Part shown: one piece after another, positions 1 through 8,479 of the stretch
Numbering within the stretch: position 1 is the first letter of the stretch
How the letters are laid out: each line of letters begins with the position of its first letter
NCBI GenBank assembly: GCA_942490645.1
Contig: CALNXN010000012.1
Span: forward strand, 27,035-91,034
Direction of reading: 5' to 3'
Source of the DNA: CALNXN01 sp942490645
Lineage (GTDB): Bacteria; Pseudomonadota; Alphaproteobacteria; Rhodobacterales; Rhodobacteraceae
DNA: 64,000 nucleotides
The notes under the pieces: generated by a model
Database searches by the model: none
What the model saw: only the letters and a program-made list of their open reading frames with translations
What the model was told of the DNA's origin: nothing
Position numbers and translations under genes: made by a program

Positions 1-159
1 AAAAAGAAGACACTTTTCGAGATGCCCGATGATCAGGATGTCGTCGACGTGCGCAAAGAATACATCCGTCTGGCCGAAACACTGTGGGCTGGGACCGATC
101 CCCTGGCGCCTGCACCGCTGCCGGACCGCGAAATCTTCGAACTGCTGGGATTTGATTGA
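1..159 (+). CDS. bchL: BchL C-terminus (partial), light-independent protochlorophyllide reductase iron protein
   Basis: The window opens inside a gene; 52 codons remain before the TGA at 157-159. The tail ends PDREIFELLGFD, which I recognise as the typical C-terminus of BchL, the ATP-binding, nitrogenase Fe-protein-like subunit that drives protochlorophyllide reduction together with BchN and BchB. The P-loop and cysteine ligands lie outside the window, so the call rests on this tail and on position: bchL directly precedes bchM in roseobacter clusters. Its stop codon shares one base with the bchM start (TGATG), implying translational coupling. Confidence 0.85.
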   Translation, partial: KKKTLFEMPDDQDVVDVRKEYIRLAETLWAGTDPLAPAPLPDREIFELLGFD

Positions 160-911
160 TGCGTGACGATGCGTTTCCTTCAGTGACGGGGTTTGACCCT
201 GATGCGGCATCGGCACAAAGCCGGGCCACGCCTGCGTTTGATACAACGCTGGCGCGGGTGGAGACGTATTTCGACAAGACCGCGACCAAGACATGGGAGC
301 GGCTGACAAGTGACGCGCCCGTGTCCAAGATCCGCCAGACGGTGCGTGCCGGGCGCGACCGGATGCGGGATCTGATGCTGAGCCGCCTGCCACAAGACCT
401 GACGGGCGCGCGCGTGTTGGATGCAGGCTGCGGCGCCGGTCAGATGACGGTGGAATTGGCCAAGCGTGGTGCCGAAGTCGTGGCCGTCGATATTTCGCCG
501 TCCTTGGTCAACATCGCAGAGTTGCGCCTGCCGGAAGAGTTGCGCGGTCAGGTCACATTCACCTCCGGTGACATGCTGGACACGACATTGGGGCGGTTTG
601 ACCATGTGATCGCGATGGACAGCCTGATCTATTACTCAGCGACCGATATTGCCGCAGCACTTATGCGCCTCAGCGCACGGACGAGCGGAAATATGGTATT
701 CACTGTGGCTCCACGCACCAAGCTGCTGATGGGGATGTGGTACGCGGGCAAGCTCTTCCCACGCTCGGACCGCTCGCCGGTGATGATCCCACATGCGCCC
801 GCAACACTTGCTCGTGCCGCGCAGTCGCAGGGGCTTTTGCGCCCGGTACGCGCGGTCGATCGCGTCACATCGGGCTTTTACATCAGCCAAGCGATGGAGG
901 TCGACGCATGA
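159..911 (+). CDS. bchM: Magnesium-protoporphyrin IX methyltransferase BchM
   Basis: A 250-residue cytoplasmic SAM-dependent methyltransferase. BchM methylates the C13 propionate of Mg-protoporphyrin IX to give the monomethyl ester used by AcsF. The SAM-binding glycine motif VLDAGCGAGQM is at about residues 86-96, followed by an acidic post-motif (VAVDIS). The length fits the family. I start at the ATG at 159, which overlaps the bchL stop; a TTG one codon earlier is also open. The end overlaps lhaA by four bases (ATGA). Position in a bchL-bchM-lhaA-puhA run makes the assignment firm. Confidence 0.95.
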   Translation: MRDDAFPSVTGFDPDAASAQSRATPAFDTTLARVETYFDKTATKTWERLTSDAPVSKIRQTVRAGRDRMRDLMLSRLPQDLTGARVLDAGCGAGQMTVELAKRGAEVVAVDISPSLVNIAELRLPEELRGQVTFTSGDMLDTTLGRFDHVIAMDSLIYYSATDIAAALMRLSARTSGNMVFTVAPRTKLLMGMWYAGKLFPRSDRSPVMIPHAPATLARAAQSQGLLRPVRAVDRVTSGFYISQAMEVDA

Positions 912-2350
912 AGGCAGTGGCAACCTCGAAACTGAAATCCCTGTCGCTCAAGGCGCTGCCTTTTGCGGATGCCGCCAGTGCGGAGTTGCCGATGGCGCAA
1001 ATCCTGCGCCTGTCGCTGTTTCAGGTGTCAGTGGGTATGGCTGCGGTGCTGCTTTTGGGCACGTTGAACCGCGTAATGATCGTGGAATTGAGCGTGCCAG
1101 CCATGATCGTGGCGTTGATGATCGCGCTTCCGGTGCTGATCGCGCCGTTCCGTGCGCTGCTTGGGTTCCGGTCGGACACGCACAAGTCCGCAATTGGCTG
1201 GAAACGGGTGCCCTATATCTGGTTCGGCTCCCTGTGGCAGTTCGGTGGCCTTGCGGTCATGCCTTTTGCGCTGTTGGTGCTGGGCGGCGATGTCTATCAC
1301 GAGGTGCCTTTTGCCGGCGAAGTGCTGGCGGCATTGTCGTTCTTGATGACCGGTTTGGGCATGCACATGACCCAAACGGCGGGCCTTGCACTGGCCAGCG
1401 ACCGGGCCACGGATGAAACCCGGCCCCGGGTCGTGGCGCTGCTCTATGTGATGTTTCTGGTCGGTATGGGTATTTCGGCGGTAATCATGGGCGTTTTGCT
1501 CACCGATTTCACCGCACTCAAGCTTATTCGCGTGGTGCAAGGGGCGGCGGTCGTCGGGATCGCGCTCAACCTGATCGCGCTGTGGAAACAAGAAAGCGTG
1601 CGCCCGATGAGCCGCGCCGAACGTGACGCCCCGCGCCCCAAATTCAGCGATGCCTGGTCCGATTTCATGGCCGGTGGCACGGCGGGCCGCCTTTTGGTCT
1701 GTGTTTTCGTGGGCACTATGGCGTTCAACATGCAAGACGTGCTGCTGGAGCCTTACGGCGGCGAAGTTCTGGGCCTGTCGGTCTCCTCCACCACGCTTTT
1801 GACCGCAATGTGGGCCTTGGGCGCGCTGATCGGGTTCGCCTTGGCGGGCGCACGGCTGGCCAAGGGATCCAACGCCTACCGTTTGGCGGGTGGCGGCATT
1901 CTGGCGGGCATCTGGGCCTTTTCGATGGTCATTTTCGCAGCACCCATGAATTCAGCGCCGCTGTTTTTCGCAGGCGCTGGCATGATTGGCTTTGGCGGCG
2001 GGCTTTTTGCGGTCGCCACGCTGACAGCGGCAATGACGATGCCTGCAACCGGCACCGCGGGCCGCGGCCTTGCGCTTGGCGCATGGGGCGCTGCACAGGC
2101 GACCGCTGCGGGCCTCTCCATCGCTTTGGGCGGGGGCCTGCGCGACTGGGTCGGCCACGCCGCCACATCCGGCCAATTGGGCGAGGCACTCAACAGCACC
2201 GCCACTGGCTATTCATTTGTTTATCACACCGAGATTGGCTTGCTTTTCGCCACGCTCATCATCCTGGGACCCCTCGTGCGCCAAGCCGGTCCCCTCACCC
2301 CGACGGAACACAGCCATCGCCCCATGGGTCTGGCTGATTTCCCAACATGA
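908..2350 (+). CDS. lhaA: LhaA, LH1 assembly factor (PucC-family membrane protein)
   Basis: A 480-residue polytopic inner-membrane protein of the BCD/PucC branch of the major facilitator superfamily, needed for assembly of the LH1 antenna, probably by delivering bacteriochlorophyll to PufBA. About 12 hydrophobic segments are visible. The loop LLGFRSDTHKSAIGWKRVPY near residues 82-102 is a family hallmark, as is NMQDVLLEPYGGEVLGLS in the second half. The ATG at 908 overlaps the bchM stop; an open frame extends further upstream but only over bchM coding sequence. It lies directly before puhA, the conserved place for this gene. Confidence 0.93.
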   Translation: MKAVATSKLKSLSLKALPFADAASAELPMAQILRLSLFQVSVGMAAVLLLGTLNRVMIVELSVPAMIVALMIALPVLIAPFRALLGFRSDTHKSAIGWKRVPYIWFGSLWQFGGLAVMPFALLVLGGDVYHEVPFAGEVLAALSFLMTGLGMHMTQTAGLALASDRATDETRPRVVALLYVMFLVGMGISAVIMGVLLTDFTALKLIRVVQGAAVVGIALNLIALWKQESVRPMSRAERDAPRPKFSDAWSDFMAGGTAGRLLVCVFVGTMAFNMQDVLLEPYGGEVLGLSVSSTTLLTAMWALGALIGFALAGARLAKGSNAYRLAGGGILAGIWAFSMVIFAAPMNSAPLFFAGAGMIGFGGGLFAVATLTAAMTMPATGTAGRGLALGAWGAAQATAAGLSIALGGGLRDWVGHAATSGQLGEALNSTATGYSFVYHTEIGLLFATLIILGPLVRQAGPLTPTEHSHRPMGLADFPT

Positions 2351-2372
2351 CCCCGTTTCAGGAGGAAACACT

Positions 2373-3140
2373 ATGACTGGAACATTCTTTGGCGAATTCG
2401 ACTTGGCGTCCCTGACGCTGTGGTTGTTTTACATCTTCTTCGCTGGTCTGATCATCTACATTCAGCGCGAAAACATGCGCGAGGGCTATCCGCTGGAGGA
2501 CGACGAAGGCAACAAATCGTCCAATCCGGGCGTCTTTCCCCTGCCCGAAGACAAGACCTTCAAACTGCCGCATGGCCGTGGCGAAGTGACCGTACCGTCA
2601 GGCCAGACACCCGAACGCGCCGATATCGCACTCAAGCGGGTTGGTCCGGGCAATGGCTATCCGCTGGAACCCACCGGTGACCCGATGCTGGATGGTGTTG
2701 GCCCTGCCTCTTGGGCGCCGCGCCGTGATGTGCCGGAACTCGACGGCCATGGGCATCCCAAGATCGTGCCGATGTCCGCCGCCGAAGGGTTTGCCGTCTC
2801 AGCGGGCCGTGATCCGCGTGGCCTGCCCGTGATGGCAGGCGACGGTGAAATCGTGGGCAAGATAACCGATATGTGGATCGACGAGCCGGAACAGATGGTG
2901 CGTTTTCTGGAAATGGAGCTCGACAGCAAATGGGGCTCCGGCTCTCGTTTGATGCCAATGACATTCGCCAAGATCAAAGCGGACCGTGTGGACGTGCACG
3001 CCCTTTACGGCAAGCATTTTGCGACCATCCCCACAATCGCCTCCCCGCGTCAGGTGACGCTGCTCGAAGAGGACAAGGTCGCGGGCTACTTCGGTGGCGG
3101 CAAGCTTTATGCCGGCAACCGTCAGGAACCCAAGCTCTAG
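2373..3140 (+). CDS. puhA: Photosynthetic reaction centre H subunit PuhA
   Basis: A 255-residue reaction-centre H subunit. It has one N-terminal membrane helix (about residues 12-30, LASLTLWLFYIFFAGLIIYI) and a large cytoplasmic domain that caps PufL/PufM and controls proton entry to QB. The REN(M)REGYPLE segment after the helix is conserved. The start is set by a strong ribosome site (AGGAGG, 2360-2365) eight bases before the ATG. It is followed by puhB, puhC and puhE, the assembly genes that normally accompany it. Confidence 0.97.
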   Translation: MTGTFFGEFDLASLTLWLFYIFFAGLIIYIQRENMREGYPLEDDEGNKSSNPGVFPLPEDKTFKLPHGRGEVTVPSGQTPERADIALKRVGPGNGYPLEPTGDPMLDGVGPASWAPRRDVPELDGHGHPKIVPMSAAEGFAVSAGRDPRGLPVMAGDGEIVGKITDMWIDEPEQMVRFLEMELDSKWGSGSRLMPMTFAKIKADRVDVHALYGKHFATIPTIASPRQVTLLEEDKVAGYFGGGKLYAGNRQEPKL

Positions 3141-3218
3141 GACGCCAATCAGAGGGTGCGCGGTCATACCGTCGCGCGCCCATCAACAGTGACGCAAACC
3201 ACAAAGGAGATACTCGCC

Positions 3219-3878
3219 ATGTCTCATCACAGACAAACGCATGCCGGTGGGCATGACGATTTCCAAGTAGAGCCCGTTGAGGGGCTGCCCGAAGAGCCAC
3301 CCAAGGGGGAACAGATCCTCTGGCAGGGTCGGCCCAACTGGTGGGCACTGACGGTTGAATCGCTCAGCCTCAAGTGGGTCGTGGGGTATTTCGTGTTTCT
3401 GGCCGCGTGGCGGTTCGTTTCCGTTGTCGACATGATGCCACTGGGCCAAGCCGTGGGCGCGTCCATACCATTTCTGGTGCTCGGCGCCATCGCGGCGGCA
3501 CTCCTGATGCTGGTGGGCTACGTACAGGCCCGTCTGACGATGTACACCATCACCGATGCCCGTGTGGCGATGCGCATTGGCGCGGCCCTGACCGTGACAC
3601 TGAACCTGCCCTACACGCAGATCGGCAACGCCATGCTGGACCTGCGCAAATCCGGCACCGGGTCGATCGCATTTGAAACGCTGGGCGATACCAAGCTCAG
3701 CTATCTGGTCTGCTGGCCGCATGTGCGTCCGTGGCACATCAAACGCACGCAACCCGCCTTGCGCTGCATCAATGACGCCGAACGTGTGGCACAGATATTG
3801 TCCGAAGCAGCGGAGGCGCGTGTCTCCATTCCCAAAGTGACCCGTGCGCGCACCGGTCAAGCTGTTGCTGCGGAGTAA
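3219..3878 (+). CDS. puhB: PuhB, reaction-centre assembly protein
   Basis: A 219-residue membrane protein matching PuhB (orf214 of Rhodobacter), a factor for reaction-centre and LH1 assembly. The segment GEQILWQGRPNWWAL near residues 30-44 is the entry of a bacterial PH-like domain. Two hydrophobic helices follow at about 52-72 and 80-102, then a soluble part containing IGNAMLDLRKSGTGSIAFE. I start at the ATG at 3219, behind AAAGGAGA (3203-3210). The open frame runs 21 codons further upstream, but that extension has no ribosome site. Confidence 0.92.
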   Translation: MSHHRQTHAGGHDDFQVEPVEGLPEEPPKGEQILWQGRPNWWALTVESLSLKWVVGYFVFLAAWRFVSVVDMMPLGQAVGASIPFLVLGAIAAALLMLVGYVQARLTMYTITDARVAMRIGAALTVTLNLPYTQIGNAMLDLRKSGTGSIAFETLGDTKLSYLVCWPHVRPWHIKRTQPALRCINDAERVAQILSEAAEARVSIPKVTRARTGQAVAAE

Positions 3879-3883
3879 GCGCC

Positions 3884-4360
3884 ATGAACACTGCCACAAA
3901 ACCCCGCATCCACGCCAAACCCGAAGAGCTTGTGCCCCGCATCATGGTGCGCATCATGTTCGGGCTGGTGCTCACCATTCTGATCCTCGTGACCATCGCA
4001 CGCCTGACTGATCGGCCGCTGGAAAGCACGCCGGCCAATGCGCCGGTGATCAACGAACGCGCCATTCACCTGAGCGGTGACGCCTCGGGTGCGGCACGCG
4101 TGCTGGACGCGACCACAGGCACGCTGATTGCGGATTTCGCGTCCGACAAGGGCGGCTTTGTCGCTGGTATTGAACGGGTGATTGCCCGTGAACGTGGCAA
4201 GATCGGCGCGGACATGTCCGCCCCCGTCCTGCTGCAACTGCGCGAGGGCAACCGCCTTTCGCTGACCGACCCCGTCACCGGATGGTCTGCCGAGCTTATG
4301 GGCTTTGGCGCCACCAACTCCCGCACCTTCGCCAGGTTGCTGGACCAACCCAAACCCTGA
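3884..4360 (+). CDS. puhC: PuhC, photosynthetic complex assembly protein
   Basis: A 158-residue protein with one transmembrane helix (about residues 20-40) and a periplasmic domain with motifs typical of PuhC (FASDKGGFVAGIERVIARERGK, then a C-terminal GATNSRTFARLL). In Rhodobacter PuhC is needed for normal LH1/RC core levels. It starts five bases after the puhB stop and continues the puhABC order. No unusual features. Confidence 0.9.
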   Translation: MNTATKPRIHAKPEELVPRIMVRIMFGLVLTILILVTIARLTDRPLESTPANAPVINERAIHLSGDASGAARVLDATTGTLIADFASDKGGFVAGIERVIARERGKIGADMSAPVLLQLREGNRLSLTDPVTGWSAELMGFGATNSRTFARLLDQPKP

Positions 4361-4374
4361 AAGGAAGCCACCTC

Positions 4375-4671
4375 ATGGGACTACTGACAAAGGATTTCGA
4401 ACGTGCCCCCTGCACGGTAGAGATCAGCCACAAATTCGAAAGCCTGCACGCGCATGTGAAGTTCAACAACGGCGCCGTCATCTATCCCGGTGACGAGGTG
4501 CAGGTCCACGGTGCGGAAATCATGGCCCCTTTCGGTGAAGTCGTCTCCGAAGACCGCGAAGCCACAATCATCCGCGCCAGCAAGCTCGAACGCCTCTGGA
4601 CCCGCCTTACGGGCGATTTCGAGGTCATGGAGCTTTGTGAATTTTCCTTCTCCGAGGAGGTCAAGCTATGA
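4375..4671 (+). CDS. Small conserved hypothetical protein of the puhC-acsF interval (98 aa)
   Basis: A 98-residue soluble protein starting at an ATG with AAGGAAG just upstream. It contains FNNGAVIYPGDEVQVHGAEI and ends in the acidic run CEFSFSEEVKL. Its TGA overlaps the acsF start (ATGA), so it is translationally coupled to acsF. A small ORF at this place is, as far as I know, commonly annotated as hypothetical in roseobacter photosynthesis clusters. Function is unknown. The coupling suggests a role with the cyclase (folding, an accessory subunit or electron supply); that is inference from position only. Confidence 0.85.
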   Translation: MGLLTKDFERAPCTVEISHKFESLHAHVKFNNGAVIYPGDEVQVHGAEIMAPFGEVVSEDREATIIRASKLERLWTRLTGDFEVMELCEFSFSEEVKL

Positions 4672-5783
4672 ACGCCCCTGTCAAACACACATCCGACATC
4701 ACCGACGCCGAAGAGAGCCTGAAGCTGCAAGAGGCGCAATCAGTCGTCGACAGCACCTCAGCCACCGAAGTCGCAATGCAGAACACCTTGCTGACGCCGC
4801 GGTTCTACACCACCGATTTTGATGAGTTGGACGCGATCGATGTCAGCCCCGTCCGCGAAGACTGGGACAAGCTGATTGCGCAGATGGTGTCAGACCCTAA
4901 CAAGGGCCACTTCAAGAAAAACGAAGACTGGGACCATGTCGATTGGGACAACATGGAACCGACGCTGAAAAAGGAATTCCTCGATTTCCTGATCTCCTCC
5001 TGCACCGCCGAGTTTTCGGGCTGCGTGCTCTACAAGGAGATGAAACGGCGCGGCAACAACAAGGACATCACGCAGCTCTTTCAACTGATGGCGCGCGACG
5101 AGGCGCGGCACGCCGGGTTCATCAACGACGCCCTGCGCGAAGCTGGCGTGGCGGTGAACCTTGGTTTTCTGACGCAAAAGAAGAAATACACCTACTTCCG
5201 GCCCAAGTTCATCTACTACGCGACCTACCTCAGCGAAAAGATCGGCTATGCCCGCTACATCACGATCTTCCGGCATCTGGAAAAGCACCCCGAGCATCGC
5301 TTCCATCCGATTTTCAAATGGTTCGAGGAATGGTGCAACGACGAATTTTCGCACGGCGAGGCCTTTGCCCTGTTGATGAAAACAGACCCTAAATTGACCA
5401 AAGGCATGAATGTCTACTGGATCAAGTTCTTCCTGACGGCGGTCTATTCCACGATGTATGTGCGCGATCACCAGCGTCCGGCCTTCCACAAGGCCCTTGG
5501 CGTTGATCCCGATTGGTACGCGCATGAGGTCTTTACCAAGACGTCCGAGCTGACCAAGCAGATCTACCCGATCACGCTCGATATCGAACATCCCCGCTGG
5601 CAGCGCGGGCTGGAGCGGATGCAAAAAGCCAACGCCGATCTGGCAGAGGCCACGCAGAACGGTCAGTTCTTCCGCAAAATCGGCGCTCAGGCGCGCGCGG
5701 TTGCGGCCTTCGTCTCGCTGATCACGATCCCGGCGAAAAAGCACACAGTCCCCACCAACACCCGGATGGAGCCTGCGTACTGA
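4668..5783 (+). CDS. acsF: Magnesium-protoporphyrin IX monomethyl ester aerobic oxidative cyclase AcsF
   Basis: A 371-residue diiron oxygenase that forms the isocyclic ring E of bacteriochlorophyll using O2. Diiron-ligand motifs are visible: the glutamate of CTAEFSG (about 112-118), RDEARH (143-148) and EEWCNDEFSHGEAF (about 220-233). The family-typical FRPKFIYYATYLSEKIGYARYI lies between the last two. The presence of this oxygen-dependent form fits an aerobic phototroph; the anaerobic bchE is not in the window. It is coupled to the 98-aa gene upstream and followed by puhE after one base. Confidence 0.96.
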   Translation: MNAPVKHTSDITDAEESLKLQEAQSVVDSTSATEVAMQNTLLTPRFYTTDFDELDAIDVSPVREDWDKLIAQMVSDPNKGHFKKNEDWDHVDWDNMEPTLKKEFLDFLISSCTAEFSGCVLYKEMKRRGNNKDITQLFQLMARDEARHAGFINDALREAGVAVNLGFLTQKKKYTYFRPKFIYYATYLSEKIGYARYITIFRHLEKHPEHRFHPIFKWFEEWCNDEFSHGEAFALLMKTDPKLTKGMNVYWIKFFLTAVYSTMYVRDHQRPAFHKALGVDPDWYAHEVFTKTSELTKQIYPITLDIEHPRWQRGLERMQKANADLAEATQNGQFFRKIGAQARAVAAFVSLITIPAKKHTVPTNTRMEPAY

Positions 5784-5784
5784 T

Positions 5785-6600
5785 ATGACCGTCTGGACCG
5801 CATCCCTTCTGGCCCTCTTCGTCTGGTGGTTCTCCACCGGGGCGATCTTGATGGCCGTGAAATATGCGGACCGTTCTGACCACGGGGCAGGCCTGCGCAC
5901 GACGCTGATGGGCCTGCCGATGCTGGGCCTCGGGATCTGGGGCTTCTGGGCCACGATGGGCGACACATCGGTCTTTGGCGCCTGCATCGCGTTCCTGGCG
6001 GCCTTGGGCATCTGGGGCTGGATCGAACTGGCGTTCCTCACGGGCGTCATCACTGGCCCCAACAGCTACCCCCTGCCCCCTCACACGCCCGAATGGGAGC
6101 GGTTCATCCGCGCTTGGGGCACGCTGGCCTATCACGAAATGCTGTTGGTCGGCACGCTCATCACGCTGTTTCTCGTGGCCCATGACGCGCCCAATATCTT
6201 TGGCGTCTGGACGTTCGCAGTGCTCTTTTTTGCGCGCATCTCGGCCAAGCTGAACCTGTTTTTCGGCGTGCCGAAGATCAATGTTGATTTCCTGCCGTCC
6301 GCGCTGGCGCATCTGGCGACCTATTTCCGCATTCGCCCGCTCAACTGGCTCTTTCCGATCTCGGTGACGGCCCTCAGCTTTGCCACCGCCTGCTGGCTGG
6401 AGCGGGTTTACTCCGCGACGACCCAGGGCGAACTCATTGGCTTTTCTCTGCTGGCGGCCATCACAGCGCTGGCTCTTCTCGAACACTGGGTGATGGTCCT
6501 GCCGATCCCGGACGAAAAACTATGGCGCTGGATGCTTCCCGCGCCCAAACAAACGACACCAAAGACAACACCACTCAAGGGGGGACATCATGGACTTTGA
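5785..6600 (+). CDS. puhE: PuhE, putative photosynthetic complex assembly protein
   Basis: A 271-residue polytopic membrane protein with about seven hydrophobic helices, matching PuhE (orf274). PuhE influences reaction-centre and bacteriochlorophyll levels in Rhodobacter by an unknown mechanism. Typical stretches are WFSTGAILMAVKYADR at the N-terminus and FFARISAKLNLFFGVPKINVDFLP in the middle. The start is one base after the acsF stop. The end overlaps hemA by 11 bases, continuing the operon into tetrapyrrole precursor synthesis. Confidence 0.9.
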   Translation: MTVWTASLLALFVWWFSTGAILMAVKYADRSDHGAGLRTTLMGLPMLGLGIWGFWATMGDTSVFGACIAFLAALGIWGWIELAFLTGVITGPNSYPLPPHTPEWERFIRAWGTLAYHEMLLVGTLITLFLVAHDAPNIFGVWTFAVLFFARISAKLNLFFGVPKINVDFLPSALAHLATYFRIRPLNWLFPISVTALSFATACWLERVYSATTQGELIGFSLLAAITALALLEHWVMVLPIPDEKLWRWMLPAPKQTTPKTTPLKGGHHGL

Positions 6601-7804
6601 TGCACTGTTCCAAACACAATTGGACGAACTGAAAGACGATGGAAACTACCGGATCTTTGCCGAACTGGAACGCAAAGCCGGGGCCTTCCCCCGCGCAAAA
6701 TGCCATGATGAAGATGCGCCCGATGACGTTACGGTCTGGTGTTCGAATGACTACCTCGGCATGGGCCAGAACCCGGCCGTGATCCAATCCTTCAAGGATG
6801 CCGTGGACAGCTATGGCGCGGGTGCGGGTGGCACGCGTAACATCTCGGGCACCAACCACGCCCACAAGCTGCTGGAGGCCGAACTGGCCGACCTGCACCA
6901 CAAGGAAGAGGCGCTGCTCTTTACCTCCGGTTACGTCTCTAACTGGGCCGCTTTGTCCACTTTGGGCGCGCGTATCCCCGACGCGGTGATCCTCTCGGAC
7001 GAGTTGAACCACGCCTCCATGATCGAAGGCATCCGCCATTCGCGCGCCAACAAGGTGCTGTGGCGCCACAATGATCCCGAAGACCTTGATCGCAAACTGC
7101 GTGCGCTGCCCGCCAATGCGCCCAAGATCGTGGCCTTTGAATCCGTCTATTCGATGGACGGCGACATCTGCCCGATGCAGGAAATCGTCGAAGTGGCCGA
7201 AAAGCACGGCGCAATGACCTACCTTGACGAGGTGCACGCCGTTGGCCTTTACGGTCCCCGCGGTGGCGGCATTTCCGAGCGTGAAGGGCTGGCCGATCGC
7301 ATCACCCTGATCGAAGGCACCCTGGGCAAAGCCTACGGCGTCGTCGGCGGCTATATCACCGGCTCTGCGGCACTGTGCGATTTCATCCGCTCTTTTGCTT
7401 CCGGGTTCATCTTCACGACCGCCCTGCCCCCGGCTGTGGCGGCTGCTGCGCAAACCTCGATCCAGCACCTCAAGCAATCCGACCAAGAGCGCAAATTGCA
7501 ACGCGAACGCGTCGCCTACCTGCGCAAACGGCTCGATCAGGAAGGCATCCCGCATCTGGACAACCCCAGCCACATCATCCCCGTGATGATCAAGGATCCG
7601 GTCAAATGCCGGATGCTGGCCGATTACCTGATGCAGCGCTATGGCATCTACGTGCAGCCCATCAATTACCCCACTGTGCCCAAAGGCACCGAGCGTTTGC
7701 GCTTCACGCCCGGGCCATTGCATAGCATTGATGACATCGAACATCTGGTGCTGGCGCTCAAAGAGCTTTGGAAACAGTGCGCTATCTCGCACGCTGTGGC
7801 GTGA
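6590..7804 (+). CDS. hemA: 5-aminolevulinate synthase HemA
   Basis: A 404-residue PLP enzyme of the alpha-oxoamine synthase family that condenses glycine and succinyl-CoA to 5-aminolevulinate, the first step of haem and bacteriochlorophyll synthesis by the C4 (Shemin) route. The PLP lysine is in EGTLGKAYG (K247). The aspartate of YLDEVHAVGLYG (211-222) and the glycine-rich GAGAGGTRNISGTNH (76-90) are also present. An ALA synthase within the photosynthesis cluster suggests a copy dedicated to pigment supply. GGGG (6581-6584) precedes the start, which lies inside the end of puhE. Confidence 0.95.
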   Translation: MDFDALFQTQLDELKDDGNYRIFAELERKAGAFPRAKCHDEDAPDDVTVWCSNDYLGMGQNPAVIQSFKDAVDSYGAGAGGTRNISGTNHAHKLLEAELADLHHKEEALLFTSGYVSNWAALSTLGARIPDAVILSDELNHASMIEGIRHSRANKVLWRHNDPEDLDRKLRALPANAPKIVAFESVYSMDGDICPMQEIVEVAEKHGAMTYLDEVHAVGLYGPRGGGISEREGLADRITLIEGTLGKAYGVVGGYITGSAALCDFIRSFASGFIFTTALPPAVAAAAQTSIQHLKQSDQERKLQRERVAYLRKRLDQEGIPHLDNPSHIIPVMIKDPVKCRMLADYLMQRYGIYVQPINYPTVPKGTERLRFTPGPLHSIDDIEHLVLALKELWKQCAISHAVA

Positions 7805-7856
7805 TTTCGCGCTGATCGCGACGAAGTGACTGTTGACTCTCGGTCCGATGTCCTAC

Positions 7857-7887
7857 GTTATCTCCCAAGCAAACTATGGGAGATAAC
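7857..7887 (+). promoter_or_regulatory. Inverted repeat enclosing the cycA ribosome-binding site
   Basis: The arms GTTATCTCCCA (7857-7867) and TGGGAGATAAC (7877-7887) are perfect complements: 11 base pairs around a nine-base loop. The right arm contains GGGAG, the only good ribosome site for cycA, one base before the ATG. In RNA it would hide the ribosome site; in DNA it could be an operator. A weak promoter-like TTGACT lies at 7833-7838. A start just downstream of it would transcribe only part of the left arm, which would favour the operator reading. Confidence 0.6.
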
Positions 7888-7888
7888 C

Positions 7889-8320
7889 ATGACACGTACG
7901 TTCGCAATTCTGGCAGCAATGACGGCTTTGGCCGCCCCCGCCTTCGCGGAAGACTACATTGGCGACATTGAAGCAGGCGAGAAAGAGTTCAACAAATGCA
8001 AGTCATGCCACATGATCGTGGCAGATGACGGCACCGAGATCGTCAAGGGCGGCAAAACCGGCCCCAACCTCTATGCTGTCGTGGGCCGCACCGCGGGCAC
8101 GATGGATTTCCGCTATGGCGATGATCTGGTCGCAGCGGGCGAGGCTGGCCTCGTCTGGGATCAGGAAAATCTGGCCGAGTACATGACCGATCCACGCGCC
8201 TTCCTGCGCACGTATCTGGATGACAGCAAAGCCAAATCCAAGATGTCCTTCAAACTGCGCAAAGGCAGTGAAGATGTCGCGGCCTATCTGGCGTCTGTTG
8301 GTCCCGAAGTCACCAACTAA
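7889..8320 (+). CDS. cycA: Cytochrome c2 / c550-type soluble electron carrier CycA
   Basis: A 143-residue periplasmic class I cytochrome c. A signal peptide ends after ...LAAPAFA (about residue 20). The haem site CKSCH is at 37-41 and the axial methionine lies in SKMSFKL (M119). KTGPNLYAVVGRTAGT is typical of cytochrome c2/c550. It shuttles electrons between the cytochrome bc1 complex and PufC/reaction centre or terminal oxidases. It sits downstream of hemA as in related clusters and is followed by a strong terminator, so it is the last gene of the bchL-cycA run. Confidence 0.93.
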   Translation: MTRTFAILAAMTALAAPAFAEDYIGDIEAGEKEFNKCKSCHMIVADDGTEIVKGGKTGPNLYAVVGRTAGTMDFRYGDDLVAAGEAGLVWDQENLAEYMTDPRAFLRTYLDDSKAKSKMSFKLRKGSEDVAAYLASVGPEVTN

Positions 8321-8339
8321 GCCATCCTGAATTAACGAC

Positions 8340-8380
8340 AAAACCGCCGTTCACACGCATTGTGAGCGGCGGTTTTTTTA
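8340..8380 (+). terminator. Rho-independent terminator after cycA
   Basis: The arms AAACCGCCG and CGGCGGTTT enclose a further TTCACA/TGTGAG pairing, and the stem is followed directly by a T7 run. It lies 20 bases after the cycA stop and ends the left photosynthesis operon before the plasmid-type region. Confidence 0.9.
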
Positions 8381-8479
8381 TTGGTGGGAAGCTGGCAATA
8401 GGTTTGCAGGTGGATGGCCGCTGTGCGGACGAAGCGGTCGTCCGCATTGGAGTATGGAACGTCTGCTTTTGATCAAGTG

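Noticed and set aside
4890..6062. A 390-codon frame antisense to acsF and puhE
   Set aside because: It spans two well-supported genes on the other strand and shows no domain or ribosome site.
7253..7268. GGTCCCCGCGGTGG in hemA, close to the ParB-type palindrome
   Set aside because: It lacks both TGT/ACA ends and one arm is broken; it encodes the conserved Y-G-P-R-G-G of ALA synthase, so the resemblance is due to coding.
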